From contig NZ_JAQNDM010000002.1 in assembly GCF_028368975.1 (NCBI RefSeq), positions 8,116,425 through 8,180,424 on the forward strand: 64,000 nucleotides of DNA, in the 5' to 3' direction. The notes below the pieces were generated by a model. That model worked only from the letters and a program-made list of their open reading frames with translations. It was not told where the DNA came from and did no database searches. The DNA comes from Stigmatella ashevillena. Lineage in GTDB: Bacteria > Myxococcota > Myxococcia > Myxococcales > Myxococcaceae. A program made the translations under genes and the position numbers. Below are positions 8,890 to 17,582 of the stretch, one piece after another (position 1 is the first letter of the stretch; each line of letters begins with the position of its first letter).

Positions 8890-9822
8890 CTACGGGTAGA
8901 CCTCCTGGCGTGGGCTCATGGAGGACAGCACGCTGCCGCCCGCATGGAGGCGCTGGCGCTTGCTCACACCCAGCGTGGCGCCCAGCACCGAGGAGGCGAG
9001 TCCCAACAAGAGGGCGAAGAAGACGCCCCAGAAGACGCGGCCCGTGGTGTCTGCGGCCTTGAGGGCGCCTTGCTGCACTTGCTGGCCTACCTGAGCCATC
9101 TGGCCCTGCGCCTGGTTCCACTGGGCTTCGATGCGGTTGGCGATGTCCTGCGCATCCGCTTGGGAGAGAGACGTCTCACGCGCGATGGAGCTCACCAGCA
9201 TGTCCCGGTCGAGCCGACCCTGGCGGATCGCCGTGTTGAGCACGTCGCGCGTCGCGCCCTGGAGCTGATTCGCGGTGATGGCGGGCTTGCCCTGCTCCTG
9301 AAGCTTCTGGTTGATGGGAGTCAGCGCGTCATTGGCGTCGAGCCCAAATGAGCGGGCCAAGTTGCCTGTCTCGTTGCCCTGGGAGACCGCTCCCGCCACG
9401 GCGGCTCCTGTCGCCCCCACCGCGGCCTTCCCCACATTGAGTACCGTCCCCAGCAAGGAAGAGATGAGCATTCCCATCATGACGATGCCCGCCAGCATGG
9501 TGAGGCCCCACAGCACCGCGCCATGGAGCGCGCCACCCATTTTGTCCACGATGCCCGCGGTTCGTGCCGCCACCATGCCTCCCACGAAGAGCGCGATCAG
9601 GGGCGCGATCAGCGACCAGATGCCCGTGCCGATGCCCGCCGAGCGCGCGCTGCCTGGATCCGTTGGATCCACCGAGGACAGACCCAGCGCCAATCCGAGC
9701 GCATAGAGAAGGATCCAGACGCCCAGGGCGACAAAAGTTCCTCCCAGGATAGCTCCCCAACTCAGCCTGAAGGGGCCGGTGGGGAGCACTTCCACCCGCG
9801 ACTTCTCCATGATTTCAGCCAT
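8890..9822 (-). CDS. Conserved membrane protein (PhnA-like annotated family)
   Basis: I place the start at ATG 9822 (310 residues), preceded by a GGCGAGG ribosome site; an open frame to 9966 is probably untranslated. The N-terminal block RLSWGAILGGTFVALGVWIL and the following helices (GIGTGIWSLIAPLIALFVGGMVAAR, GALHGAVLWGLTMLAGI) match a family of multi-spanning proteins often labelled PhnA-like in proteobacteria. There are about five transmembrane segments: four in the first half and one near the C-terminus (VFWGVFFALLLGLASSVLGATL). Between them lies a soluble region of about 120 residues with an ANQLQGATRDVLN segment. Function is unknown; nothing links it to phosphonate metabolism. Confidence 0.65.
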   Translation of the reverse strand: MAEIMEKSRVEVLPTGPFRLSWGAILGGTFVALGVWILLYALGLALGLSSVDPTDPGSARSAGIGTGIWSLIAPLIALFVGGMVAARTAGIVDKMGGALHGAVLWGLTMLAGIVMMGMLISSLLGTVLNVGKAAVGATGAAVAGAVSQGNETGNLARSFGLDANDALTPINQKLQEQGKPAITANQLQGATRDVLNTAIRQGRLDRDMLVSSIARETSLSQADAQDIANRIEAQWNQAQGQMAQVGQQVQQGALKAADTTGRVFWGVFFALLLGLASSVLGATLGVSKRQRLHAGGSVLSSMSPRQEVYP

Positions 9823-9952
9823 GTCAGCCTCGCCTTTGAAGAAAAGCGCCAATGCACGTGAGTCGCTCCGACTCAGGGCAAAGCTGTTCACTTGCTGAAT
9901 GGGTGAGAATTCATTGGCCACCGCATGGCCTCTTGAGTGCCCAGGCGGACAC

Positions 9953-10897
9953 TCACGGCAGGCCAAGTGCTTCGATGATCGCCCGCTCCCGGGTCACCAC
10001 AGGGGTGCGAGGCAAGGGGCCGGCACGGAAGCGGTACACCAGCTCGTCCAGCCCCAGGGGGCCCCCATCTCCGAGGCCACTCCACGCGGCGAGCAGGCCG
10101 AGAACGGGCTCGGCGGCCAGCCCACGCTGGCGCAACTCCGCCAGCGCGAAGGCCCCTTCGCGCTTGGCAAGCCGCTTGCCGTCTTCTCCGAGCACCAAGG
10201 GAACATGAAAGAACCTGGGGGCGGAGAGCCCCAGCGCTGTGTAGAGCTGAAGCTGCCGGGGCGTGGAGCTGAGCAGATCGTCTCCGCGCAACACGTGGGT
10301 GATGCGGGTGGCTGCGTCGTCCACCACCACCGCGAGCTGGTAGCTGGCCACCCCATCGTTGCGGCGCACCACGAAGTCTCCCACCGCCGCGGACACGTCC
10401 TGGGCATACGTTCCCTGGAGCCCGTCCTCGAAGTGCACCTCGCCAGGCTGGGCGCGAAAACGGTAGGCGGGAGGACGTGTCCGGGCGCGTTCGGTCCGCT
10501 CTGCCAAGCTCAGCCGGGCGCAGGTGCCTGGATAGCGAGGCCCCTCATCGCTCAAGCCGTGGGGGGCACTGGCTGCCCGGGCAATCTCCGCCCGGGTGCA
10601 GAAGCAGGGGTAGACGAGGTCCTCTCGCTCCAGTTGTTCCAGCGCTGCCCGGTAGACGCTATCGCGTTCGCTCTGGAAGAGGGGCGGCTCATCCCAGCCG
10701 AGCCCCAACCACTCCAGGTCCCGCATCAGCTCATCGACGTACTCGGGGCGGCAGCGGGACCGATCGAGGTCTTCCACGCGCAGCAGGAAGCGCCCGCTGG
10801 CGGCTCGGGCTTGAAGCCAGCCCAACAGGGCACTGCGGGCGTTGCCCAGGTGGAGCCGTCCCGTGGGGCTGGGCGCGAAACGGCCTCGGAAGCTCAT
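9953..10897 (-). CDS. gluQRS: Glutamyl-Q tRNA(Asp) synthetase
   Basis: The 314-residue protein is a truncated glutamyl-tRNA synthetase that glutamylates queuosine in tRNA-Asp. It has the class I start GRFAPSPTGRLHLGNARSALL (HIGH variant HLGN), a zinc-binding insertion with CFC and YPGTC cysteines, and a KMSKS-like KRLAKREG. It lacks the anticodon-binding domain of GluRS, which fixes the paralogue choice. Its ATG overlaps the TGA of the upstream PEGA protein (10894-10897), so the two are coupled. The length is slightly above the 290-300 residues usual for the family. Confidence 0.92.
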   Translation of the reverse strand: MSFRGRFAPSPTGRLHLGNARSALLGWLQARAASGRFLLRVEDLDRSRCRPEYVDELMRDLEWLGLGWDEPPLFQSERDSVYRAALEQLEREDLVYPCFCTRAEIARAASAPHGLSDEGPRYPGTCARLSLAERTERARTRPPAYRFRAQPGEVHFEDGLQGTYAQDVSAAVGDFVVRRNDGVASYQLAVVVDDAATRITHVLRGDDLLSSTPRQLQLYTALGLSAPRFFHVPLVLGEDGKRLAKREGAFALAELRQRGLAAEPVLGLLAAWSGLGDGGPLGLDELVYRFRAGPLPRTPVVTRERAIIEALGLP

Positions 10898-12099
10898 GGC
10901 CGGACGAGGGGCTTTCGCGGGGTAAGGGGCGCGCGGGACGGCGCGGAGACCGCGGGGGTTGCTGGGACTTCGGATCGCTCCACCACGGGGTATTGGACCT
11001 GGAGGAGGCGGGGCTCAGGCGCTCCCTGGGACGCGGGGGAGACGGGAAGGGCGACCGGCTCGCCGGCTTGGGCCCCCTGGGAAGCCAGGGCGCTGGTCAA
11101 TCCTCTCAAGCGAGGGCCCGCGTCCAGCAGCTCTGCATCCAGTGTGATGCGAGGCAATCGGCGCGGTGCGCGGGTGTCCGGGGCGAGGATGAAGCTGTCG
11201 AAAACGAGGCCTGTCTCCTCCGTGAGGGACACGGTCCCGAAGAGCAGCAGGTCCGCGCGAAGGGTTTGTCCGAGCGCCACCGCCGCGTCGACCGCTGGGG
11301 CGTCCAGACGGTTGCCCGCGAGGGCCGCGGCGAGCACCGCGCCGGGCCCTTCTCCCGGGGGGCGTATGGTCACCACCGCCTCCCGGCCACTGGCCACTTC
11401 GACCAGCCCTCCCGTCACCTCTCCCGAGGGCAACACCGTCCGCCAGAGGTGGAGGCCCGGAGGAACGCCGGTGACGCGCACAGGTGTGGTCTCCACGGGT
11501 TGTCCATCGAGTGTCACCGCGACGCCTAAGGGCGCGGAGGCGAATCGGACCGAGCCCCGGGGTTGTTCCCGCAGGGCCGCGTGGGCACGGCTCACCGTCT
11601 GCGCGAAGAGGGGAGAGCTGGCCGCCAGGGGAAGTGTTCTTCCTGGCGCCAGGGTCAGGGCGAACACCAGGTCACGCGATGCCGCCTCGTCCTTTCCCTG
11701 GGCATAGAGGATCGCTGCCCGTAGGGCGTATGCATCCGCCAGCTCATTCCCGTTGGGCAGGGAGGAGGCCAGGGAGGCAAAGCCCTCCAGGGCTTTGTCG
11801 AGGGCGCCTTGCGCCCCGGCGAAGTCGCGCTGTTGCCTGAGGGTCCCCGCCTCTTTGACTCCGGCACGGGCCTGGGCAAGCCTGTCCGGGGGAGGCTCCT
11901 CCAGGGGAGGCGTGACGAGGCTCAGCCCCCCCGCTCCCCGGACCTCGGACATCAGCCGCTCTGTCAGCCGGGGACCACTCCGCGAGGTCATGTCTCCGGA
12001 CACCGCTTGGATGGGCACCACGGCCACTCGCCGGGCACCTCCCTGGGCGCCTGCGGTGGCGCCGAGAAGCAGAAGCAAGGGGAGCGCAAGCCGCATCAT
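10894..12099 (-). CDS. Secreted PEGA-domain protein
   Basis: The 401-residue protein has a signal peptide (residues 1-19, LALPLLLLLGATAGAQ), a region resembling a single helical tetratricopeptide-like repeat (about 80-165, RQQRDFAGAQGALDKAL and AYALRAAILYAQGKDEAA), and a PEGA domain (about 183-250, RGSVRFASAPLGVAVTLDGQP ... TPVRVTGVPPGLHLWR). PEGA domains are beta-sheet modules common on periplasmic and surface proteins of myxobacteria. The C-terminal part (LRADLLLFGTVS) may form a further domain, and the tail is proline/serine-rich. The function is unknown. It starts 47 bases from the divergent metallophosphoesterase gene. Confidence 0.7.
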   Translation of the reverse strand: MMRLALPLLLLLGATAGAQGGARRVAVVPIQAVSGDMTSRSGPRLTERLMSEVRGAGGLSLVTPPLEEPPPDRLAQARAGVKEAGTLRQQRDFAGAQGALDKALEGFASLASSLPNGNELADAYALRAAILYAQGKDEAASRDLVFALTLAPGRTLPLAASSPLFAQTVSRAHAALREQPRGSVRFASAPLGVAVTLDGQPVETTPVRVTGVPPGLHLWRTVLPSGEVTGGLVEVASGREAVVTIRPPGEGPGAVLAAALAGNRLDAPAVDAAVALGQTLRADLLLFGTVSLTEETGLVFDSFILAPDTRAPRRLPRITLDAELLDAGPRLRGLTSALASQGAQAGEPVALPVSPASQGAPEPRLLQVQYPVVERSEVPATPAVSAPSRAPLTPRKPLVRP

Positions 12100-12146
12100 G
12101 GTATGCGCACATTAGCGCGCAACGCGTCCTGCCTTCGAGAATCCCG

Positions 12147-13037
12147 ATGCGCTTCGTCCATTGCTCCGATGTCCACATCACGGGCGATTACTTCGCCCTG
12201 CCTCTGCGGCGGCTCGGGTGGCGAAGGTGGCTGGCCTTCGCGGAGCTGACCGTGGGCGGACGGGCCCGTGCCTACCGTCACGCTCCAGAGACGCTGGCCC
12301 GTATCGCCCAGGAGGCACACGCGCACGCCGCGGACCACTTCATTCTCTCTGGAGACCTCACCGCCTATGCGCTCGAGAGCGAGTTCCAGGGCGCGCGCGA
12401 AGCACTCGGGTCCTGGGTCGAGGATCGGCGGCGCTGCACCGTCATTCCCGGCAACCACGATGTCTTCACGCCGGGAAGCCATCGGAGTCGCCGCTTCGAG
12501 CGCTACTTTGGCCACCTGCTGGAGAGCGATCTGCCCGAGCACTGCCGGGAAGGGGCCTTTCCCTTCGTTCGGCTGGTGGGAGAGGGCGCTGCTGTCGTGG
12601 GGCTTCTCTCCGCCCGGGTTCCCTTCCTGCCGGGACTGGCTCAGGGCTGGGTGGGTCCCGCTCAGCTCGAGGGGCTCGCGGCCGTGGTGAAGGATCCCCG
12701 GTTGGCGGGCCGGGCGCTTCTCGTGGTGGTTCACCACGCTCCGTTGACCCCGCGGGGACGGACGGACCATGTGTTTCATGGGCTCCGGGACGCGGAGGCC
12801 TTGTGTCGGCTACTGCCCGGGCCCCGGCACGCCGTCCTTCATGGACACATTCACCACCGCTATCACCATGAAGCCACCGCCGGGCGCCCGCACCTTTTCG
12901 GCGCGGGCTCCTCCACCCTCGCGGGACACGAGGGCTACTGGGTCATCGATGTGGCAGCGGGTCAGGTGGTGGGAGGGCAGCCGCACACTCCGGGAGGGCT
13001 CTCCCAGGCGGGCGGGCCCCCGGGCCGTCACGCTTGA
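12147..13037 (+). CDS. Metallophosphoesterase
   Basis: This 296-residue cytoplasmic enzyme carries the full calcineurin-like metal-binding set: SDVHITGD (D8, H10), SGDLTAY, PGNHDVFTPG, VVVHHAPLTP and HGHIHHRY. These bind two divalent metals and cleave phosphomonoesters or diesters. The closest general class is 3',5'-cyclic-AMP phosphodiesterase-like or Icc-like phosphohydrolases, but the substrate cannot be fixed. The last ten bases overlap the stop region of the convergent gene at 13028. The C-terminal 25 residues are a Gly/Pro-rich tail. Confidence 0.85.
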   Translation: MRFVHCSDVHITGDYFALPLRRLGWRRWLAFAELTVGGRARAYRHAPETLARIAQEAHAHAADHFILSGDLTAYALESEFQGAREALGSWVEDRRRCTVIPGNHDVFTPGSHRSRRFERYFGHLLESDLPEHCREGAFPFVRLVGEGAAVVGLLSARVPFLPGLAQGWVGPAQLEGLAAVVKDPRLAGRALLVVVHHAPLTPRGRTDHVFHGLRDAEALCRLLPGPRHAVLHGHIHHRYHHEATAGRPHLFGAGSSTLAGHEGYWVIDVAAGQVVGGQPHTPGGLSQAGGPPGRHA

Positions 13038-13411
13038 AGGTGGGTCCCGGTGTAGCGGCGCACGAAGTGAATCCACCGGCGCTCGTCCACCTCCACCTGC
13101 CACTCGGAGTTGGGCGTCAGCGGCATGCGGTTGCGCAGGAACGTCTCCAGGTGGTCGGCGGCCTTCACGGGCGTCAGACCGGGCGCGCGGAAGGCGACGC
13201 GCAGCGAGACATCCAGCGTGGCCGAGACGTCCACACAGGCACAGATACGCAGAGGGCCCACGCGGCGTTGGTAGACCGCGTTCTGGACGGGCCGCACGGA
13301 AGGATCCTCGGCCTGTCGTTCGAGGGGTAGCCAGTTGTCTGGCACCAGGACGAAGCCGAGCAGATCGCCACTCGCTTCTTCCACTGTCATGTGCTCATGG
13401 ATGGCAAGCAT
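13028..13411 (-). CDS. Conserved hypothetical protein, 127 aa
   Basis: The start is ATG 13411, immediately preceded by AGGAGGTGGGG, which rules out the much longer frame upstream. The 127-residue protein has no signal peptide or membrane helix. It opens MLAIHEHMTVEEASGDLLGFVLVPDNW and ends with a basic-aromatic stretch (RRWIHFVRRYTGTHLQA). A short Cys pair (ICACVD) lies mid-protein. I do not recognise a family. It overlaps the convergent metallophosphoesterase by ten bases, so the two mRNAs are complementary at their 3' ends. Confidence 0.7.
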   Translation of the reverse strand: MLAIHEHMTVEEASGDLLGFVLVPDNWLPLERQAEDPSVRPVQNAVYQRRVGPLRICACVDVSATLDVSLRVAFRAPGLTPVKAADHLETFLRNRMPLTPNSEWQVEVDERRWIHFVRRYTGTHLQA

Positions 13412-13602
13412 CGCCCCACCTCCTTCGGTGTTGCCACGCGAAGAATGTGCCCACGTGCCAAGTCCATGCAAGAGGCCAGGAAGCACTTTGATCGTGGCTG
13501 TCCAACAAAGCGCCCGCGCGTGGGGGAGGACGTGGGCCCCGCATCCGCTACCACTGAACAGCCCCTGGCCCCGGGGGGATGTGGGCAGGCGTGAGAGGTG
13601 CG

Positions 13603-14685
13603 TCACCCTGGCAGGGGCCGGCGAGGCCGCTCCACCGCTGCCTTGAGCTGTCCGCACCCCGCGTCGATGTCGATGCCCCGCCGCTGCCGCACAGTGCTGG
13701 GCAGACCGTAGGAGGCCAGCACCTGCTGGAAGCCCCGGACCGCCTCGGGCGTGCTGGGGGTGCCGCCGAACCCCACCGTGGGGTTGAGCGGGATGACGTT
13801 GACGTGGGCCGCCATGCCCTTCAGGAGCTGTCCGAGGGTATGCGCCTGGGCGGGGGTGTCGTTCTGGCCCGCGATGAGGGTCCACTCGAAGAAGATGCGG
13901 CGCCCGCGCTTCTCACTGTAGTAGCGGCACGCGTCCATCAGCTCGTTGAGCGGCCAACGCTTGCCCACCGGCACCAGGGCAGCACGCTCCGCGTCGGTGG
14001 CGCCGTGGAGGCTGACGGCGAGCTGCACCGGCCGGTCCTCGTCCGCGAGCCTGCGGATGCCTGGCACCACGCCCACCGTGCTCAGGGTGATGAAGCGCGG
14101 ACCGATGGCCAGCCCCCGGGGATCCACCAGAATGTCCACCGCCTCCATCGTGGCATCGTAGTTGTGCAGGGGCTCGCCCATGCCCATGAGGACGATGTTG
14201 CGAAGCGCCTCGCCGGTCTGCCGCAGCAGGCCCACGACGTGGAGGACTTGCGCCACGATCTCCCCGGGGCTCAGGTGGCGGGCCAGGCCCATCTGGCCGG
14301 TGGCGCAGAAGACGCAGCCCATGGCACAGCCTGCCTGGGTGCTGATGCACACGGTGGCGCGCCCCTTGAACCGCATCAACACGGTCTCGATCGTCTGCCC
14401 ATCGTGTTGGCGCAAGAGCAGCTTGTGGGTGTAGCCGTCGCTGCTGAAGGCCTCGTGATGCACAGTGGGAGGACGCAGGCAGGTGTGCTCCCGGAGGCGC
14501 GCGACCAGTTCCGGCCGCACCAGTCCCTCGAGTTCCTCGAGCGACTTCACCTGCCGCCGGTAGAGCGCTTCCCACAGTGCGTCCCGGTGGAAGGCGCTGT
14601 AGCCCCACTCGGCCAGCTGCTGGCCCAAGGCGGCCCGCGACAAGTCATGGAGGGGAAGGAGGGGAGGCGAGGCGGCTGGCGGCAT
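13603..14685 (-). CDS. rlmN: 23S rRNA (adenine-2503-C2)-methyltransferase RlmN
   Basis: The radical-SAM enzyme methylates A2503 of 23S rRNA and A37 of some tRNAs. The [4Fe-4S]/SAM motif is CAMGCVFC (cysteines 120, 124 and 127 counted from ATG 14685), the SAM-binding GMGEPL follows, and the catalytic C-terminal cysteine lies in DIDAGCGQL. The N-terminal accessory domain (EWGYSAFHRDALWEALYRR) is family-typical. GTG 14706 is an alternative start seven codons upstream. The length (360 residues) is normal. No operon partner is evident. Confidence 0.93.
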   Translation of the reverse strand: MPPAASPPLLPLHDLSRAALGQQLAEWGYSAFHRDALWEALYRRQVKSLEELEGLVRPELVARLREHTCLRPPTVHHEAFSSDGYTHKLLLRQHDGQTIETVLMRFKGRATVCISTQAGCAMGCVFCATGQMGLARHLSPGEIVAQVLHVVGLLRQTGEALRNIVLMGMGEPLHNYDATMEAVDILVDPRGLAIGPRFITLSTVGVVPGIRRLADEDRPVQLAVSLHGATDAERAALVPVGKRWPLNELMDACRYYSEKRGRRIFFEWTLIAGQNDTPAQAHTLGQLLKGMAAHVNVIPLNPTVGFGGTPSTPEAVRGFQQVLASYGLPSTVRQRRGIDIDAGCGQLKAAVERPRRPLPG

Positions 14686-14866
14686 GGCGCGGTCGAGCGA
14701 TAGCACACCCGGCAGGGGCCGGGCGCGCGGCGGGGCTTCTTCCGTTGCCCGCCTTGCATGGAGGTGGCCAGGCGGTCAAGCCCTGGCCGTCCCTAGAGCA
14801 GGCGTCCAAGGGGGAGCTTGGGAGGGGCAGGCTGCCAGGAGGGGAGGGCGTGCCCATGTCTCAGGA

Positions 14867-16354
14867 ATGGGTTTGGCCATCGAACGCGAGGAGTTCAGTC
14901 CCGAGGATCACCAGCGCTTCGCGCGAAGGCTCTCCGAATGTCTGGAGGCGCTGCGCCTGGTGCTTCGCCGTCCCGGATTCGGCGAGGGGCCCCGCACCAT
15001 CGGTGCCGAGTTGGAGATGTTCCTGGTGGATGGGGCGGGCTTTCCGCTGCCGGTGAACCTCCAGGTGCTGGGGCAGACGGCGGACCCACGGGTGACGCTG
15101 GAGATCAACCGCTACAACATCGAATGCAACCTTCGGCCCACGGCCCTGGCAGGGCGGCCTTTCACGGCGCTGCACGGGGAGTTCGAGGACGCGCTCGCCG
15201 AGGTGCGCCGGGCCGCCGCCACGCAAGGCGCGCGCGTGGCGGTGACGGGCATTCTGCCCACGTTGCGCGAGGCGGATCTGGGCAGCTCGGCGCTGACGGG
15301 CAAGCCTCGCTATCGCGCCCTGTCGGCGGCCCTGCGCCGCCGGAAGGAGGCGCCCTTCAAGGTGGCCATCTCAGGGCAGGAGGCCCTGACGCTCACCTGG
15401 GACGACGTGACGTTGGAGGGCGCGAACACCTCATTGCAGTTCCACCTCCGGGTGGCGCCCTCGGAGTTCGCGCGCATGTACAACGCGGCGCAGCTCGCGA
15501 CGGCGCCCGTGCTCGCGGTGGCCGCCAATTCGCCGCATTTCCTGGGACGCAAGCTGTGGGACGAGACGCGGGTGGCGCTCTTCCGGCAGGCGCTGGATGA
15601 CCGGGGTGAGCCTCAGGGAGGAGAGTTCGCATCGCATGCACGGGTGACGTTCGGGCATGGCTGGGCGCGGGAGGGCGCGCTGGAGCTGTTCTCGGAGACG
15701 GTGGCGCTGCACGCGCCGCTGCTGCCCGTGGTGGGACCGCAGTCTCCGCTGGAGTGCGTGGCGCGGGGACAGATTCCCGGGCTGGACGAGCTGCGGCTGC
15801 ACCAGGGCACGGTGTGGAACTGGAACCGCGCCATCTACGATCCGCAGGACGGAGGCCACCTGCGCATCGAATACCGAGCGCTGCCCGCGGGCCCCTCGGT
15901 GGTGGACATGATGGCCAACGGCGCGTTTCTGTTGGGGCTCTCCCTGGGTCTGGCGGACGAGATGGAGACGCTCTTGCCCGCGATGCCCTTCACCCACGCG
16001 CGGGGCAACTTTCTCCGGGCGGCGAAGCAGGGACTGGACGCGGTGATGCTGTGGCCCTCGGAGAAGACGCCCTCTCCCCAGCCCATCCCCGTGCCGGCCC
16101 TGGTGCGCAAGCTGCTACCGGTGGCCCGGCGCGGCCTGGTGGGGGCGGGCGTGGACGCGGCCGAGGCGGATGCGATGCTCGGCATCATCGAGGCCCGCGT
16201 GGAGGCGCGAATCACCGGCGCGGGGTGGCAGCGCCGGATGCTGGAGCGGTTGGAGGCGCACATGCCCCGGGCAGACGCGCTGGCGGCGATGCTGGAGCGC
16301 TACCTCCAGCACGCTGTCTCGGGCCGCCCGGTGCACGAGTGGCCTCTGGAGTGA
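14867..16354 (+). CDS. Glutamate-cysteine ligase family protein (GCS2-like)
   Basis: The 495-residue protein starts at ATG 14867. The fold signature appears early: RTIGAELEMFLVD (the ATP/Mg-binding Glu pair), then EINRYNIECNLRP, and later NTSLQFHLRV and HLRIEYRALPAGPSVVDMMANG. These are the substrate- and metal-binding strands of the GCS2/YbdK-type carboxylate-amine ligase superfamily. It may make gamma-glutamylcysteine or another gamma-glutamyl peptide. No glutathione synthetase gene is adjacent, so glutathione synthesis is not shown. The ribosome site is weak: the purine-rich AGGAGGGGAGGG at 14838-14849 is about 17 bases upstream of the ATG. Confidence 0.75.
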   Translation: MGLAIEREEFSPEDHQRFARRLSECLEALRLVLRRPGFGEGPRTIGAELEMFLVDGAGFPLPVNLQVLGQTADPRVTLEINRYNIECNLRPTALAGRPFTALHGEFEDALAEVRRAAATQGARVAVTGILPTLREADLGSSALTGKPRYRALSAALRRRKEAPFKVAISGQEALTLTWDDVTLEGANTSLQFHLRVAPSEFARMYNAAQLATAPVLAVAANSPHFLGRKLWDETRVALFRQALDDRGEPQGGEFASHARVTFGHGWAREGALELFSETVALHAPLLPVVGPQSPLECVARGQIPGLDELRLHQGTVWNWNRAIYDPQDGGHLRIEYRALPAGPSVVDMMANGAFLLGLSLGLADEMETLLPAMPFTHARGNFLRAAKQGLDAVMLWPSEKTPSPQPIPVPALVRKLLPVARRGLVGAGVDAAEADAMLGIIEARVEARITGAGWQRRMLERLEAHMPRADALAAMLERYLQHAVSGRPVHEWPLE

Positions 16355-16385
16355 ATCCTCCGGAGGCCGCTTGGCTGCCAGGACT

Positions 16386-17402
16386 TCAGTGGCAGCCCCC
16401 GGTCTCGTCGGTCGGCGGTGGAGGGGGCAGGGACCGGGAGCTTGCCGGTTCGTCCACGTCGAGCTGGAAGTTGTACCCGGCCTCCTGGACGTAGACACTG
16501 TTGCCTTGGCGGCTCTCGATGGGAGGAACCTCCCCGGAAGCATTGAGGACCCCTACCTTGACATGCCTGGAGGTGGCATTGACTTTCTGGGCCAAGCGGA
16601 AAAGCCAGGTAGCAGCCGGGGTGGCGTCATCCAGTTGGAGCGAGTGGGACTCGAGGTCCGTCCCCGTCTTGTCGAACAGGCGGAAGGTGACCTTGCTCTG
16701 GGCGGGCAGATCCGCCTGGGCCAGCACTTGCCCCAGTTCTTTCCAGCGGGTGGGCGCCACCGCGGTCTCCGGAAAGCTCACGTCGCTGCACGAGTAGAAA
16801 GCCTCCGTGCTGTCGGCGCGCTGCCAGATGGCATAGATGACATGCGGCCCCTTCTTCGCCTTGGGCAGGGGGCAGCTCATCCGGTACCGGTGATCCTGAT
16901 CCGTGAGGTTCGACGCGGTGCAGAACGGCTCCTCTTCCAGGTCCGCCCACTTCAACGGCTGGGAGGGATCATAGCCTTCACGCGTGATGAAAAGCTGCAT
17001 GGTTTTGGTGACATGCAGGGCCGTGGCGTGAAACACGAACTCGAAGTCACCCTGCGCGTCGGGCACCATCAGCGTGCTTTGCCAATCCGTCCGGGTGAGA
17101 TCCAACCCCCGGTGACTGGCATTGCCGCCGCTGCACAGTTGGCCATCCGGGATGAACTGGCGATGTCTGTCATTGGCCTTGGTTTGCCGGATGGCATTCC
17201 ACTCGTAGAGTTGCGGCTTTCCACTGTGGGCAATCAATGCCTTGCAGGCGGTGGACGTGGGGAACTCGGGATTGCCCTTGTAGCAATTATAGACGCGACT
17301 GATGGGCACTTCCATGGACCCGTGTGCAAATGCCTGGGTTGCCAGCAGAGAGCCCAACAAGACGAGAAACGGCTTCAGATGCGTTTGGCGAGAGATGGTC
17401 AT
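16386..17402 (-). CDS. Secreted lytic polysaccharide monooxygenase (AA10), GbpA-like
   Basis: The 338-residue precursor has a signal peptide (1-26, ending TQAFA) that leaves His27 as residue 1 of the mature protein (HGSMEVPISR), the hallmark of copper LPMOs. The second brace histidine is His130 in FHATALHVTK. The domain runs to about residue 210 (RAFYSCSDVSF-type ending). A second domain (about 215-320, KVTFRLFDKTGTD ... VQEAGYNFQLDVD) resembles domain II of GbpA-like chitin-binding proteins. It should cleave crystalline chitin oxidatively outside the cell. The C-terminus is a Pro-rich tail ending in Cys. It lies downstream of the cyclophilin gene on the same strand with a hairpin between them. 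Confidence 0.88.
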   Translation of the reverse strand: MTISRQTHLKPFLVLLGSLLATQAFAHGSMEVPISRVYNCYKGNPEFPTSTACKALIAHSGKPQLYEWNAIRQTKANDRHRQFIPDGQLCSGGNASHRGLDLTRTDWQSTLMVPDAQGDFEFVFHATALHVTKTMQLFITREGYDPSQPLKWADLEEEPFCTASNLTDQDHRYRMSCPLPKAKKGPHVIYAIWQRADSTEAFYSCSDVSFPETAVAPTRWKELGQVLAQADLPAQSKVTFRLFDKTGTDLESHSLQLDDATPAATWLFRLAQKVNATSRHVKVGVLNASGEVPPIESRQGNSVYVQEAGYNFQLDVDEPASSRSLPPPPPTDETGGCH

Positions 17403-17522
17403 TGGAGTGTGGTATGTGTGTTGGTCTACCGTCACTCCGAGGGTTCTCACCGTGAGGTCCCCCAGCAATCGGACTGCCGGGCCGTCCGGGGAAAGGCGCT
17501 TGCAAGCCTCCCCCACCCTGGA

Positions 17523-17547
17523 GGCGGCCCCCACGAAGGGAGCCGCC
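17523..17547 (-). terminator. GC-rich stem-loop downstream of cyclophilin gene
   Basis: A ten-pair stem (GGCGGC plus CCC arms with one G-U pair on the transcript strand) closes a five-base loop, 36 bases past the cyclophilin stop and before the LPMO start. No U-tract follows, so it is either a terminator of the non-U-tract type or an mRNA 3'-end protector. Confidence 0.42.
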
Positions 17548-17582
17548 CCGCCCCCGCCCAGAAGGGGGGCGCTTGGGGACAG

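Noticed and set aside
13412-13885. Upstream extension of the 127-residue protein into the rlmN region
   Set aside because: A perfect AGGAGGTGGGG precedes ATG 13411, and the extension overlaps rlmN in another frame with non-protein-like composition.
16357-16366. CCTCCGGAGG palindrome after the GCS2-like gene as a terminator
   Set aside because: It has no loop and no U-tract; too short to support a call.
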